Positions 27,422 to 36,358 of a stretch of DNA of 64,000 nucleotides are shown piece after piece. Each line of letters starts with the position of its first letter. Position 1 is the stretch's first letter. The notes below the pieces were generated by a model. That model did not search any database and was not told the DNA's origin. It worked only from the letters and a program-made list of their open reading frames with translations. Both the position numbers and the translations under genes were made by a program. The stretch is from Pseudomonas sp. MUP55 (GTDB lineage: Bacteria; Pseudomonadota; Gammaproteobacteria; Pseudomonadales; Pseudomonadaceae), in contig NZ_CP138214.1 in assembly GCF_034043515.1 (NCBI RefSeq), positions 3,162,001 through 3,226,000 of the forward strand, given 5' to 3'.

Positions 27422-27736
27422 TTACCGGCGATTGCCGTTGGCATCATAGGTGGGAGCTTTGGTTTCGGGGGTCGGGCGACTGGGCGCGGCGTCGCGCTGG
27501 GGATAGCTGTTGCCGATGCCGCGGTTTTCCACGGTAGGCCGGGGGTTGGTCGGCGCGGTCTGAATACCGCGAACGGCCGGCGCATTGGGCTGGGTGCCCT
27601 GCATGCTGTTGGGGTTGGCCCGGTGAATAGGGCTGTTATTGGTGTCGTAACGCCCCGGCAGGGTTTGCGCCTGGACCAGGGGAACCAGGGCCAGGCCCAA
27701 CGCCAGCGCTGCAAGATGACGCACATAACGATTCAT
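27422..27736 (-). CDS. Small exported Pro/Asn/Thr-rich protein
   Basis: This 104-residue protein has a signal peptide (HLAALALGLALVPLVQA, cleavage near residue 24). The mature part is low-complexity, rich in Pro, Asn, Thr and Arg (NNSPIHRANPNSMQGTQPN, then RPTVENRGIGNSYPQRDA), and probably unstructured. No family is recognised. A good AGAGAGG precedes the ATG at 27734-27736. It is 11 bp from the sugar dehydrogenase and is probably co-transcribed with it, so a shared periplasmic role is possible. Confidence 0.72.
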   Translation of the reverse strand: MNRYVRHLAALALGLALVPLVQAQTLPGRYDTNNSPIHRANPNSMQGTQPNAPAVRGIQTAPTNPRPTVENRGIGNSYPQRDAAPSRPTPETKAPTYDANGNRR

Positions 27737-27918
27737 GACGATGCCTCTCTTTGCCGAGTACACGTGCTTTCGATAACACGCTACCTCAGGGGTTCGTATG
27801 ACGACATTAAATAGTTTCTCATCAGGTGTAACACGATCTGTCCGAGTATCCGCTCGCCGAAACTTTTGCCCAGACCCACGAGTCACCAGAACACAGGCTT
27901 ATTTTAGGAGACGTACTT

Positions 27919-28758
27919 ATGCCCCGGGCAATCTGGAAAGGCGCCATCAGTTTCGGCTTGGTTCACATCCCGGTGTCGCTGGTGTCGGCCACCTCTTCCC
28001 AAGGCGTCGACTTCGACTGGCTGGACAAACGCAGCATGGACCCGGTGGGCTACAAGCGCATCAACAAGACCACGGGCAAGGAAATAACCAAGGAAAATAT
28101 CGTCAAGGGTGTCGCCTTTGAAAAAGGCCGCTACGTGGTGCTCAGCGAGGATGAAATCCGCTCAGCCCACCCCAAGTCGACCCAGACCGTCGAAATCATC
28201 GCCTTCGTCGACAGCGACCAGATCCCCCTGCAGAACATCGACACGCCCTACTTCCTCGCCCCGGACAAACGCGGCGGCAAAGTCTATGCGCTACTGCGCG
28301 AAGCCCTGAAAAAAACCGGCAAGGTCGCCCTGGCCAATGTGGTGTTGCACACCAAGCAGCACCTGGCCGCGTTGATGCCGCTGGAGTCGGCGCTGGTGCT
28401 GGTGATGCTGCGCTGGCCCGCCGAGGTGCGCAGCCTGGACGCGCTGGAACTGGGCGAGGATGTGATCAAACCGACCCTGGCCAAGGGTGAGCTGGACATG
28501 GCCAAGCGCCTGGTGGAAGACATGAGCGCCGACTGGCAACCCGATGAATACCGCGACACCTTCCAGGAAAAGATCATGGCCCTGGTGGAGAAAAAGGCCA
28601 AGGAAGGCAAGATCGAAGACGTGGAATCGACCGAGGGCAGCGAAGAGCGCAAGTCCGCCGATGTGATCGACCTGACGGAACTGCTCAAGCGCAGCTTGGC
28701 GGGCAAACCTGCGGCAAAGAAAGCCCCCGCGAAAAAATCCAACAAAAAGGCTTCTTGA
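27919..28758 (+). CDS. ku: Ku DNA end-binding protein
   Basis: This 279-residue homodimeric bacterial Ku is the end-binding factor of non-homologous end joining. The Ku core is at about residues 1-210 (MPRAIWKGAISFGLVHIPV, DKRGGKVYALLREAL, MLRWPAEVRSLDALELG). It is followed by a lysine/alanine-rich C-terminal tail (AAKKAPAKKSNKKAS) of the kind that helps DNA binding and LigD recruitment. AGGAG precedes the ATG. ligD follows 24 bp downstream, giving a two-gene repair operon. Expression in related bacteria is mainly in stationary phase; no sigma-S element is claimed here. Confidence 0.95.
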   Translation: MPRAIWKGAISFGLVHIPVSLVSATSSQGVDFDWLDKRSMDPVGYKRINKTTGKEITKENIVKGVAFEKGRYVVLSEDEIRSAHPKSTQTVEIIAFVDSDQIPLQNIDTPYFLAPDKRGGKVYALLREALKKTGKVALANVVLHTKQHLAALMPLESALVLVMLRWPAEVRSLDALELGEDVIKPTLAKGELDMAKRLVEDMSADWQPDEYRDTFQEKIMALVEKKAKEGKIEDVESTEGSEERKSADVIDLTELLKRSLAGKPAAKKAPAKKSNKKAS

Positions 28759-28782
28759 GTCGGCCATTGGCTGGAGAACGAC

Positions 28783-31314
28783 ATGGCAAAGCCCCTGAGC
28801 GAGTACAACCGCAAACGCGACTTCGGCATCACCGCCGAGCCCGCCGGCGAGTCACCTGCTTCCAAACGCAAAGCCTCGGCCCTGAGCTTTGTGATCCAGA
28901 AGCACGATGCGCGTAACCTCCACTATGACTTTCGCCTGGAACTGGATGGCGTACTGTTGAGCTGGGCGGTGCCCAAAGGCCCAAGCCTGGACCCGAGCCA
29001 GAAGCGCCTGGCGGTCCACGTCGAGGACCATCCCCTGAGTTACGGCGGCTTTGAGGGCAGTATCCCGGCCGGCCAATACGGCGCCGGGGATGTCATCGTG
29101 TGGGACCGCGGCATCTGGCAACCCCACGACGACCCGCACAAGGCCTATGCGGCCGGCAAACTCAAGTTCAGCCTGATCGGCGAAAAACTCTCCGGCGACT
29201 GGACCCTGGTGCGCACCCGGCTCAGGGGCAGCGGCGACAAGGAGCAATGGCTGCTGATCAAGGAAAAGGACCAGCAGGCACGGCCCAGCGCCGAATACGA
29301 TATCGTCCAGGCCGAACCTGCCAGCGTGCTCAGCGATGCCGTAGTCGGCAAACCCAAACCCAAGGCCAAGGCCAAAACGCCCGCCAAAACCAAAGCAGCC
29401 CCCAAGGCCACCACGCGCAAGCAGGCCGCCGCCGTGCCCGAGCTGTTTCCTCCGCAACTGGCGACCCTGGTTGACCGTGCACCTGAAGGTGATTGGCTAT
29501 ACGAAATCAAGTTCGACGGTTACCGCATCATGGCGCGCATCCGCGACGGCGAGGTGCGCCTGTTCACCCGCAATGGGCATGACTGGACCGAGCGCCTGCC
29601 GCGCCAGGCCAAAGCCCTGGAAGCGCTCAAGCTCAAGGACAGTTGGCTCGATGGCGAAGTGGTCAGCCTCAACGGCGACGGGTTGCCGGATTTCCAGGCG
29701 TTGCAGAATGCCTTCGACATCGGCCGCAGCCTCGACATCGTTTACTACTTGTTCGATGCGCCCTTCCTGAACGGCCGCGATCAGCGGGAAGATCCGGTTG
29801 AAGACCGTCGCGCCGCACTCAAATCGGCGCTGTCGGCCAGCAAGAGCAAGCTGCTGCGCTTTTCCGAAGCCTTTGCCGCCAACCACCGTGACATTTTCGA
29901 AAGCGCCTGCGACCTGGCGTTGGAAGGCGTGATTGGCAAGCGTGCCGGCAGCCCCTACGTCTCCCGTCGCAGCGCTGACTGGATCAAGCTCAAATGCCGC
30001 TTGCGCCAGGAATTCGTGATCGTCGGTTACACCCGCCCCCAGGGTTCACGCACCGGGTTCGGCGCACTGCTGCTGGCGGTCAACGACGATACCGGGCTGG
30101 TATACGCCGGGCGCGTGGGCACCGGCTTCGACCAGGCCTCGCTCAAGTCCATCTACGCCCAACTCACGGCGCTTGAGCGCAAAGACTCGCCCTTGCAAAA
30201 GCCGTTGACCAGCGCTCAGGCGCGAGGCGTGCACTGGGTCGAGCCGAGCCTGGTCGGTGAAGTGCAATTTGCTGAATGGACCCGCGAAGGCGTGGTACGC
30301 CAGGCGGCGTTTGTGGGCATGCGTACCGACAAACCGGCTGAGCAGATCATTCACGAACTGCCGCGCACGGCCAAATCGGTCAAGGCGCCCAAGGCGAAAA
30401 AAACCGAGAAGGACGCAAAACCCGTGAAATCCACGAAAATCACCCACCCTGATCGCGTGATCGATGCGCAGAGCGGCACGCAAAAGCAGCAACTGGCGCA
30501 GTTCTACACCGACATCAGCCCCTGGATCCTGCCCTTCCTGCGCAACCGGCCCGTCTCACTGCTCAGGGCGCCGGAGGGCATCGAAGGCGAGCAGTTCTTC
30601 CAGAAGCACGTCGAACGCATGACGATCCCGCACATCAAGCAACTGGACCAGGCGCTGGATCCCAGCCATGCGCGCCTGATGGAAATAGACTCCACGGATG
30701 CATTGGTCGGCGCCGTGCAGATGGGCACGGTCGAGCTGCACACCTGGGGCGCCACCACCGACAAGATCGACACCCCGGACCTGTTCGTGCTCGACCTCGA
30801 CCCGGACCCCGCCTTGCCCTGGAAGTCCATGCTGGAAGCGGCGCAACTGACCCTGTCGGTGCTGGACGAACTGGGCCTGCAAGCCTTCGCCAAAACCAGC
30901 GGTGGCAAAGGCCTGCACCTGATCGTACCGCTGGCGCGGCGAGATAACTGGGACAGCGTCAAAGCCTTCGCCAAAGCCATCGCCGAATTCATGACCCGCC
31001 AGTTGCCCGAGCGCTTTACCGCCACCAGCGGCCCGAAAAACCGCGTGGGCAAAATCTTCATCGACTATCTGCGTAACAGTCGGGGCGCCAGCACCGTTGC
31101 GGCTTACTCCGTGCGTGCGCGACCAGGCCTGCCGGTTTCGGTACCGGTCAGTCGGGACGAGTTGAGTGGGTTGCGCGGTGCCCAGCAATGGACCGTAGCC
31201 AACCTGCATGAACGTTTGCAGGATTTAAAGGACGACCCCTGGGCCGGTTACGCCAATCGGCAGAAGATCAGCAAGCGGATGTGGGACAAGCTGGGCGCGA
31301 AGCCACCGAAGTGA
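28783..31314 (+). CDS. ligD: Multifunctional ATP-dependent DNA ligase LigD
   Basis: This 843-residue NHEJ enzyme has the order phosphoesterase-ligase-polymerase, as in P. aeruginosa LigD. The 3'-phosphoesterase domain (about 30-170) has His41, His47, Asp49 and His83. The ligase nucleotidyl Lys is Lys243 in YEIKFDGYRIM, followed by an OB domain up to about 530. The polymerase/primase domain (about 545-843) has the catalytic Asp671 and Asp673 in VLDLDPDP and the GGKGLHLIVPL motif. Lys/Ala-rich linkers separate the domains. It is paired with ku directly upstream. Confidence 0.96.
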   Translation: MAKPLSEYNRKRDFGITAEPAGESPASKRKASALSFVIQKHDARNLHYDFRLELDGVLLSWAVPKGPSLDPSQKRLAVHVEDHPLSYGGFEGSIPAGQYGAGDVIVWDRGIWQPHDDPHKAYAAGKLKFSLIGEKLSGDWTLVRTRLRGSGDKEQWLLIKEKDQQARPSAEYDIVQAEPASVLSDAVVGKPKPKAKAKTPAKTKAAPKATTRKQAAAVPELFPPQLATLVDRAPEGDWLYEIKFDGYRIMARIRDGEVRLFTRNGHDWTERLPRQAKALEALKLKDSWLDGEVVSLNGDGLPDFQALQNAFDIGRSLDIVYYLFDAPFLNGRDQREDPVEDRRAALKSALSASKSKLLRFSEAFAANHRDIFESACDLALEGVIGKRAGSPYVSRRSADWIKLKCRLRQEFVIVGYTRPQGSRTGFGALLLAVNDDTGLVYAGRVGTGFDQASLKSIYAQLTALERKDSPLQKPLTSAQARGVHWVEPSLVGEVQFAEWTREGVVRQAAFVGMRTDKPAEQIIHELPRTAKSVKAPKAKKTEKDAKPVKSTKITHPDRVIDAQSGTQKQQLAQFYTDISPWILPFLRNRPVSLLRAPEGIEGEQFFQKHVERMTIPHIKQLDQALDPSHARLMEIDSTDALVGAVQMGTVELHTWGATTDKIDTPDLFVLDLDPDPALPWKSMLEAAQLTLSVLDELGLQAFAKTSGGKGLHLIVPLARRDNWDSVKAFAKAIAEFMTRQLPERFTATSGPKNRVGKIFIDYLRNSRGASTVAAYSVRARPGLPVSVPVSRDELSGLRGAQQWTVANLHERLQDLKDDPWAGYANRQKISKRMWDKLGAKPPK

Positions 31315-31333
31315 TTCGCGCCCTGGGCGGGGT

Positions 31334-32245
31334 TCAGATGAGGATGAAGATCAGCGCCAAGCCGGCGAAGATCGCCCACTTTTCCAGGTAATACCGCGTA
31401 CGGTTGCGCTTTTTGAGTTCTTTGCCGCGCAACCGGATTTTGTACAAGCGGGTAAACGCCCGGTTGAGGCCGCCGGTCTTGTCGCCCTCATCATTGGGCG
31501 AACCCGCGGCGGCCATCACGTTGCGGCTGAACCAGCGGTTGAACGCGGCGGCCCAGCGGTATTTCATCGGCCGTTCGATGTCGCAGAACAGAATGATGCG
31601 GTTATGCGCCGTGGTGTTCTCCGCGTAGTGAATGTAGGTCTCGTCGAACATCACCGGTTCGCCATCGCGCCAGTAATAACTCTCGCCGTCCACATTGATA
31701 TAGCAACCCGGATCGTTAGGGGTATCGAGCCCCAGGTGATAACGGTAGGAGCCTGCGTACGGATCACGGTGACGCACCAGCTTGGACCCTGGCGGCAGCT
31801 CGGCGAACATCGCCGCCTTGATCGAGCCGATGCTTTGCACCAACTCAGTGGTGCGCGGGCACAGCTTCATCGCCGACGGATGACTGTCGCCGTACCACTT
31901 GAGATAGAAGCGCTTCCAGCCGGACTTGAAAAACGAGTTGAAACCCACGTCGTTGTACTGCTCCGAACGCTTGATCTCCCCGGCGCGCATCAGGTTCTGA
32001 CCTTCCTGGCGAATCTCTTCCCAGTGTTCCTGCAACGGGCTCAGGTCCGGAAAGTCGCTGGGCGACAGGAAGGGACGGCTCGGTTGTCTGGAGAACAGGT
32101 ACAGGAAGCAGTTGATCGGCGCCAAAAACGTCGAGTGATCGCTAAGCTGGCGGCCCAGCTTGTGTCGCACCCGGCCACGCAGATGTACATACGCGATGGA
32201 GGCAACGTAGAGAGCAACAATGATGAGTTTCAAGGGATTCGTCAC
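31334..32245 (-). CDS. lpxO: Lipid A hydroxylase LpxO (aspartyl/asparaginyl beta-hydroxylase fold)
   Basis: This 303-residue Fe(II)/2-oxoglutarate dioxygenase adds a 2-hydroxyl group to a secondary acyl chain of lipid A at the inner membrane. TM helices at both ends anchor it (KLIIVALYVASIAYVH; EKWAIFAGLALIFILI). Metal and cosubstrate ligands lie in LVRHRDPYAGSYRYHLGL and IHYAENTTAHNRIILFCDIE. The start appears to be a GTG at 32243-32245 with a poor ribosome-binding site; a TTG four codons further in is an alternative. Confidence 0.9.
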   Translation of the reverse strand: MTNPLKLIIVALYVASIAYVHLRGRVRHKLGRQLSDHSTFLAPINCFLYLFSRQPSRPFLSPSDFPDLSPLQEHWEEIRQEGQNLMRAGEIKRSEQYNDVGFNSFFKSGWKRFYLKWYGDSHPSAMKLCPRTTELVQSIGSIKAAMFAELPPGSKLVRHRDPYAGSYRYHLGLDTPNDPGCYINVDGESYYWRDGEPVMFDETYIHYAENTTAHNRIILFCDIERPMKYRWAAAFNRWFSRNVMAAAGSPNDEGDKTGGLNRAFTRLYKIRLRGKELKKRNRTRYYLEKWAIFAGLALIFILI

Positions 32246-32458
32246 ACGTCAGGGAGAGAACAGGCTGCTCCTGCGCGCCCACAACGGCCGAGGATGGATA
32301 AGCAGCACCTGAAATCACAATTCACATACAGGTGACACAACCGGCTGGAGAACCATGCGGTGTATGACCATTGGCCGTTATTTAGCCATACTTTGTAACC
32401 AAAGGTTAACTAAGAATTGTGAAAAGCTGTCGATGAAGTGTGCTGGGAGGGGTGAGCA

Positions 32459-32478
32459 GGCGGGCTCCAGGGCCCGCC
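32459..32478 (-). terminator. GC-rich hairpin after wzz
   Basis: A perfect 7-bp stem, GGCGGGC with GCCCGCC, has a 6-nt loop and lies 22 bp beyond the wzz stop. No T-tract follows, so termination is plausible but not certain. Confidence 0.4.
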
Positions 32479-32500
32479 CGCCAGAGGGCATTGCTACGCC

Positions 32501-33838
32501 TTACAGCTGATCGTCCTTACGCTCGCGGCGGGAAAAGCTGCTGTCTTCCAGTGCCGAGTAAGGTAGAGCGCGACGCTGGTTAAGCATCAGATGGCGGATC
32601 AGCGCGATCATCACGCCCAGCAGCAGCCCGCCCACCAGGCTCAACGCAATCACCAGGGATTTTTTCGGTTTGATCGGCGACAGAGGCTCCTGGGCACGGC
32701 GGTCGATGGTCACCAGTTTCAGATTGCTCATGTCGATGTTCAAGCCACGCAGCCTGGCGACTTCGGCGCGAAGCGGCTCGACGTCCTGCAGGAAGATGTC
32801 TTCATTGGCACGCTTGCGCAGCACTTCAACTTCCCGATTGGAGTCCAAGAGTTGAAGCTCTTTACCGATTTCGGCAATACGCGGGTTGGTGAAGTCATCG
32901 CTGGTGCGTTTTTGCAGCGCGGCACGCTCAGCCTCCAGCGCCTCGGTACCCATGAAATACAGCGGAATCTTCTGATTGTTGACTTCAGTACGCATCACCT
33001 GGCTCGAACCGGTTCGCGTGGAGTCGGCCATGGACGATGGCGTGGTCGGTGTCCTGATGCCCATGGACTGGGCAATGCTGATGGCTTCGGCCAATTCCGC
33101 CAGGCGGTTGGTACGCTCCATTTTCATCTGCAAGCGCAGGGCACTGAGCTCATCCTGCAATTGGGCGCGCTTGAGCCGGTCCGCCTCGAGCAGCTTGGCG
33201 ATCTTCGATTCCTTGTCGGTATCGTAGTTGGCGCGAGCCGCGTCGATCTTGCCTTTGAGCTCAGTCAGGCGGTTGTTCACGATCACCTTGAGGTCGGCGC
33301 CAACCTGCTGACGCTCTGCGGCAATGGCGTAGTCGACAAACCCATTGAGAATTTTCACCCCGTCAACATCGGTCGGGTACTGCAACTCCAGGCGAATATA
33401 GTTGCTCAGTGAGTCGGACTTCTTCGGGTCCGGCAGGATCAGATTGACCGAATTGCGGTTGAAGGCTTCAAAGCTCTGCTCCAGGGTTTGCCCTGGCTTC
33501 TGAAACGCCTTGAACAATTCTTCGTGGTCTTTGAAGAAGCCCAGGCGCGCCTCGTAGGAGTCCAGTTGCGCGCCCACTTTGAGCAATGCATCGGCGGGCG
33601 GCAATTTGTACACTTCGGAGCGGTTCAACGCATCCAGTTCGTTGATCGCCGCGGGCCGCAGCACGCTGCTGACCTCGTAGGTCTTGGGTGCCAGGAAGGC
33701 ATAGCCCGCGCCTAGAACGCCTGCCAGAACCGTACAACCCACGATCAGCTTTTTTTGCCGCCAGATGGCATTAAACAATTCAAACAGATCAATTTCATCA
33801 GACGCTGCAGCGGGCGCAGGCGGGGAAGTTCGATTCAA
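32501..33838 (-). CDS. wzz: Polysaccharide co-polymerase / O-antigen chain-length determinant Wzz
   Basis: This 445-residue polysaccharide co-polymerase has TM1 at about residues 31-50 (LIVGCTVLAGVLGAGYAFLA), a long periplasmic coiled-coil region, and TM2 near 398-418 preceded by the Pro-rich segment PLSPIKPKKSLVIAL, which is the Wzz signature. It sets O-antigen modal length together with Wzy. It is longer than typical Wzz proteins, similar to FepE/Wzz2 types that give very long chains. The start is TTG with AAGG upstream. No other O-antigen genes are near. Confidence 0.88.
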   Translation of the reverse strand: MNRTSPPAPAAASDEIDLFELFNAIWRQKKLIVGCTVLAGVLGAGYAFLAPKTYEVSSVLRPAAINELDALNRSEVYKLPPADALLKVGAQLDSYEARLGFFKDHEELFKAFQKPGQTLEQSFEAFNRNSVNLILPDPKKSDSLSNYIRLELQYPTDVDGVKILNGFVDYAIAAERQQVGADLKVIVNNRLTELKGKIDAARANYDTDKESKIAKLLEADRLKRAQLQDELSALRLQMKMERTNRLAELAEAISIAQSMGIRTPTTPSSMADSTRTGSSQVMRTEVNNQKIPLYFMGTEALEAERAALQKRTSDDFTNPRIAEIGKELQLLDSNREVEVLRKRANEDIFLQDVEPLRAEVARLRGLNIDMSNLKLVTIDRRAQEPLSPIKPKKSLVIALSLVGGLLLGVMIALIRHLMLNQRRALPYSALEDSSFSRRERKDDQL

Positions 33839-34176
33839 AATAGAAACACCTTAAATTAATACTAAAAGGCCATCATTTGACAGTTGCATTAATGGCTTCC
33901 AGATCAGGGACAACGCCCTGAGCACAGCGGAACGGTGGCAGTCTGACCACTCAGACTGACGAAAAATCCCACTATTAAAAGGATTATTTCGGATTTATGT
34001 CTACATGTAGCCGCAACGACATATTCTTGTGGGACTGATCACGCTTCAAGCGTAGTCAATACAACATGAAAAAGCTGTCAAATGGCTGTCTTATAAAGAA
34101 AAAAATCCTGCCACCGGAACCACCGTTACACTGCGGTTACAACTGTCCACCTCGCCCTCCAGCAAAAGGAACTTGC
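33839..34176. other. AT-rich intergenic region upstream of wzz
   Basis: This 338-bp stretch without a gene holds the divergent promoters of wzz and the TIGR03067-type gene. I see a stem-loop of perfect 8-bp arms CAGTCTGA/TCAGACTG with a 4-nt loop (33939-33958) and a 10-bp palindrome CTACATGTAG (34001-34010). These are candidate regulatory sites. Nothing else is recognised. Confidence 0.45.
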
Positions 34177-34563
34177 ATGTCATCTGCATCAGTCACGGAT
34201 TTCCACGCCCTGCAAGGCGTCTGGGAGCAAACGGCCCTGGAAGACAACGGCGTCCTCAACCCGGCCGACGCCCATAGCGCGCCGGGTGCGATTACCACGA
34301 TCCGCGAGGACACATTTGAGGTTGTCACGCTCGATGGCGATATTTTGCTGGCTGGGCATTTTGTTCTGGATGCCGACACCACGCCCAAGAGCATCACCTG
34401 GATAGACGCCATCGGCGAGGACGCCGGCAAGTCGCTACCGGCCAGCTACCGGCTCGAAGGCGATGATTTTGTGTTTATCGCGGTCGATGAAGGCATGCCG
34501 CGACCAACCGTATTCAGCACAGGCCCTGGGCAAACCATGCGCACCTTCGTGCGTAGGGCTTGA
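34177..34563 (+). CDS. TIGR03067-type small lipocalin-like protein
   Basis: This 128-residue protein has the pattern of the TIGR03067 domain: LQGVWEQTALEDNG at the start, a repeated beta-strand layout (TIREDTFEVVTLDGDILLAG, FVLDADTTPKSITWIDA) and a C-terminal RPTVFSTGPGQTMRTFVRR. The function is unknown; the fold is probably a beta-barrel. The ATG at 34177 follows a clear AAAGGA; the frame stays open upstream but lacks support. An intrinsic terminator follows about 100 bp later. Confidence 0.75.
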   Translation: MSSASVTDFHALQGVWEQTALEDNGVLNPADAHSAPGAITTIREDTFEVVTLDGDILLAGHFVLDADTTPKSITWIDAIGEDAGKSLPASYRLEGDDFVFIAVDEGMPRPTVFSTGPGQTMRTFVRRA

Positions 34564-34658
34564 ACGGCACCCTTATCCGGTTTGATCACGGCATTTTCAC
34601 AAGGCCTTCACTTTCCGGCATATAGGGTGAAGCCTACCTACTCCAGTGAATCCCCTTG

Positions 34659-34686
34659 GCCCGCAATCATTCGCGGGCTTTTTTTT
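34659..34686 (+). terminator. Intrinsic terminator
   Basis: The stem GCCCGC (34659-34664) and GCGGGC (34673-34678) has an 8-nt loop followed by eight T. It terminates the TIGR03067-type gene and shows that the open frame running into the next gene from here is not its true start. Confidence 0.82.
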
Positions 34687-34814
34687 GCGCGCGAAAACCA
34701 GCTTCACCAAGCGTCGCAGAAAACCTCAGGCCGCCACGAAACTTATCGCAAGCCGCCCGAGTCACTAGCCCAACGCCTGTTCAGCCCCTGGACAGCGCTC
34801 TGGAAGGTTGCCTC

Positions 34815-36053
34815 GTGGCCCATCACTCAGACCTGCGCACTGCCCTGTCCCTGGACAGCCTGAATTTCTTCCTCGCCGATGTGCGCGACGGCTTGGGCCC
34901 CTACCTGGCGATTTATCTGCTGGCGGTACACCAATGGGATCCGGCCAGCATTGGGGTGGTCATGACCCTGGCAGGCATCTGCGGGCTGATTACCCAAGGG
35001 CCGGCGGGCGCGCTGATCGACCGTACCCGCAGCAAGCGCGCAGTGATTGCGCTTGCCGCGCTGCTGGTCACGCTCAGTTGCCTGATGCTGCCCTTTGTCA
35101 GTTCGTTCGGCTGGGTGGCGCTGACCCAGGCCGCCAGCGCCATCGCCGCGTCAGTGTTTGCCCCGGCGATTTCCGCGATTTCCCTCGGGATCACCGGGCC
35201 ACGCGCGTTTACCCGGCGTACCGGGCGCAACGAAACCTTCAATCACGCCGGCAACGCGGTCGCGGCATTGCTGGCCGGGGGGCTGGCGTATCTGTTCGGG
35301 CCGGTGGTGGTGTTCTACCTGATGGCGTTTATGGCCATCGCCAGTGTCATCGCGGTCGCCTGTGTCCCGGCCAACGCGATCGACCACGAAGTGGCTCGCG
35401 GCTTCGACCCGGCGCATCACACTGACCATGAGCAGCCCTCAGGCCTGGCTGTGTTGCTGGCCAACCGTCCTTTGTTGCTGTTCGCCATTTGCTGCGCGCT
35501 GTTTCACCTGGCCAATGCGGCGATGCTGCCGCTGGTCAGTCAGAAGCTGTCGCAGATCAATCTGCAGATGGCCACGCCGTTGACGTCGGCCTGCATCGTC
35601 GCCGCGCAACTGGTGATGGTGCCGACGGCGATGCTGGTGGGGGCCAAGGCCGACCTGTGGGGGCGCAAGCCACTGCTGCTGGCCGGGTTCATGATCCTGC
35701 CACTGCGCGGCGTGCTCTATACCTTGTCCAGCGACCCCTACTGGCTGGTTGCGGTGCAGATGCTCGATGGCATCGGCGCAGGCATTTTCGGCGCGTTGTT
35801 CCCCGTGATCGTCAAGGACCTGACCCAAGGCAGCGGCCGCTTCAACGTCAGCCTCGGCGCGTTGTCGACCGTATTTGGCCTGGGCGCAGCGCTGAGCAGC
35901 AGCCTGGCCGGCTTCGTGGTGCAGTTGGCCGGCTACAACGCCGCCTTCCTGACCCTGGCCGGGGTCGCCGCCATGGCCTTGCTGCTGGTTTTGCTGGCCA
36001 TGCCGGAGACATTGGCGAAGCCATCCTTCGCTCGCCATACAACGGTCGCCTGA
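34815..36053 (+). CDS. MFS transporter
   Basis: This is a 412-residue major facilitator with twelve predicted TM segments. The GTG at 34815, preceded by GGAAGG, gives MAHHSDLRTALSLDSLNFFL followed by a conserved ADVRDGLGPYLAIYL start typical of a bacterial MFS subgroup. The motif-A-like loop DRTRSKRAVIALAALL lies between TM2 and TM3, and KADLWGRKPLLLAGF lies in the second half. The substrate is unknown. An upstream in-frame ATG at 34656 lies across a terminator and is rejected. Confidence 0.85.
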   Translation: MAHHSDLRTALSLDSLNFFLADVRDGLGPYLAIYLLAVHQWDPASIGVVMTLAGICGLITQGPAGALIDRTRSKRAVIALAALLVTLSCLMLPFVSSFGWVALTQAASAIAASVFAPAISAISLGITGPRAFTRRTGRNETFNHAGNAVAALLAGGLAYLFGPVVVFYLMAFMAIASVIAVACVPANAIDHEVARGFDPAHHTDHEQPSGLAVLLANRPLLLFAICCALFHLANAAMLPLVSQKLSQINLQMATPLTSACIVAAQLVMVPTAMLVGAKADLWGRKPLLLAGFMILPLRGVLYTLSSDPYWLVAVQMLDGIGAGIFGALFPVIVKDLTQGSGRFNVSLGALSTVFGLGAALSSSLAGFVVQLAGYNAAFLTLAGVAAMALLLVLLAMPETLAKPSFARHTTVA

Positions 36054-36358
36054 CATAAGCGACAACAAGACGGATCCCAACGGGCAAATTCAAGCCCATG
36101 CCGAATGCCGATCTAATGACATTTTATCAATTGACCCCGGCCGTCCTCGTGGCGCCGGATTATAGGCAACATTTCAGTTACTGCAATTGAGCCCCGCTAA
36201 ATATATACAACCTGACTGCATTAATATTTTTTTCGCCAGCACACACCTTCAACTACAATTGGGAAACGGCAAAAAACGCCCCCCAAAATGCTTAGCCAGC
36301 TGGCTTTGTTGTTTTTCTGCTATAGCTCCACTTAAGCGACTTAATACAGGGAACTCAT
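36054..36358. other. AT-rich region without genes, upstream of the PAS-MCP gene
   Basis: This 305-bp stretch has no coding frame that I can support. It turns sharply AT-rich after about 36110 and contains the 12-bp palindrome AGCCAGCTGGCT (36294-36305) followed by a T-rich tract. It should hold the promoter of the chemotaxis gene and marks the left side of a compositionally distinct segment. Confidence 0.4.

Noticed and set aside
34656..34814. Longer start for the MFS gene at 34656
   Set aside because: It runs through a clear intrinsic terminator (34659-34686) and adds a non-hydrophobic tail; GTG at 34815 has a good ribosome-binding site.
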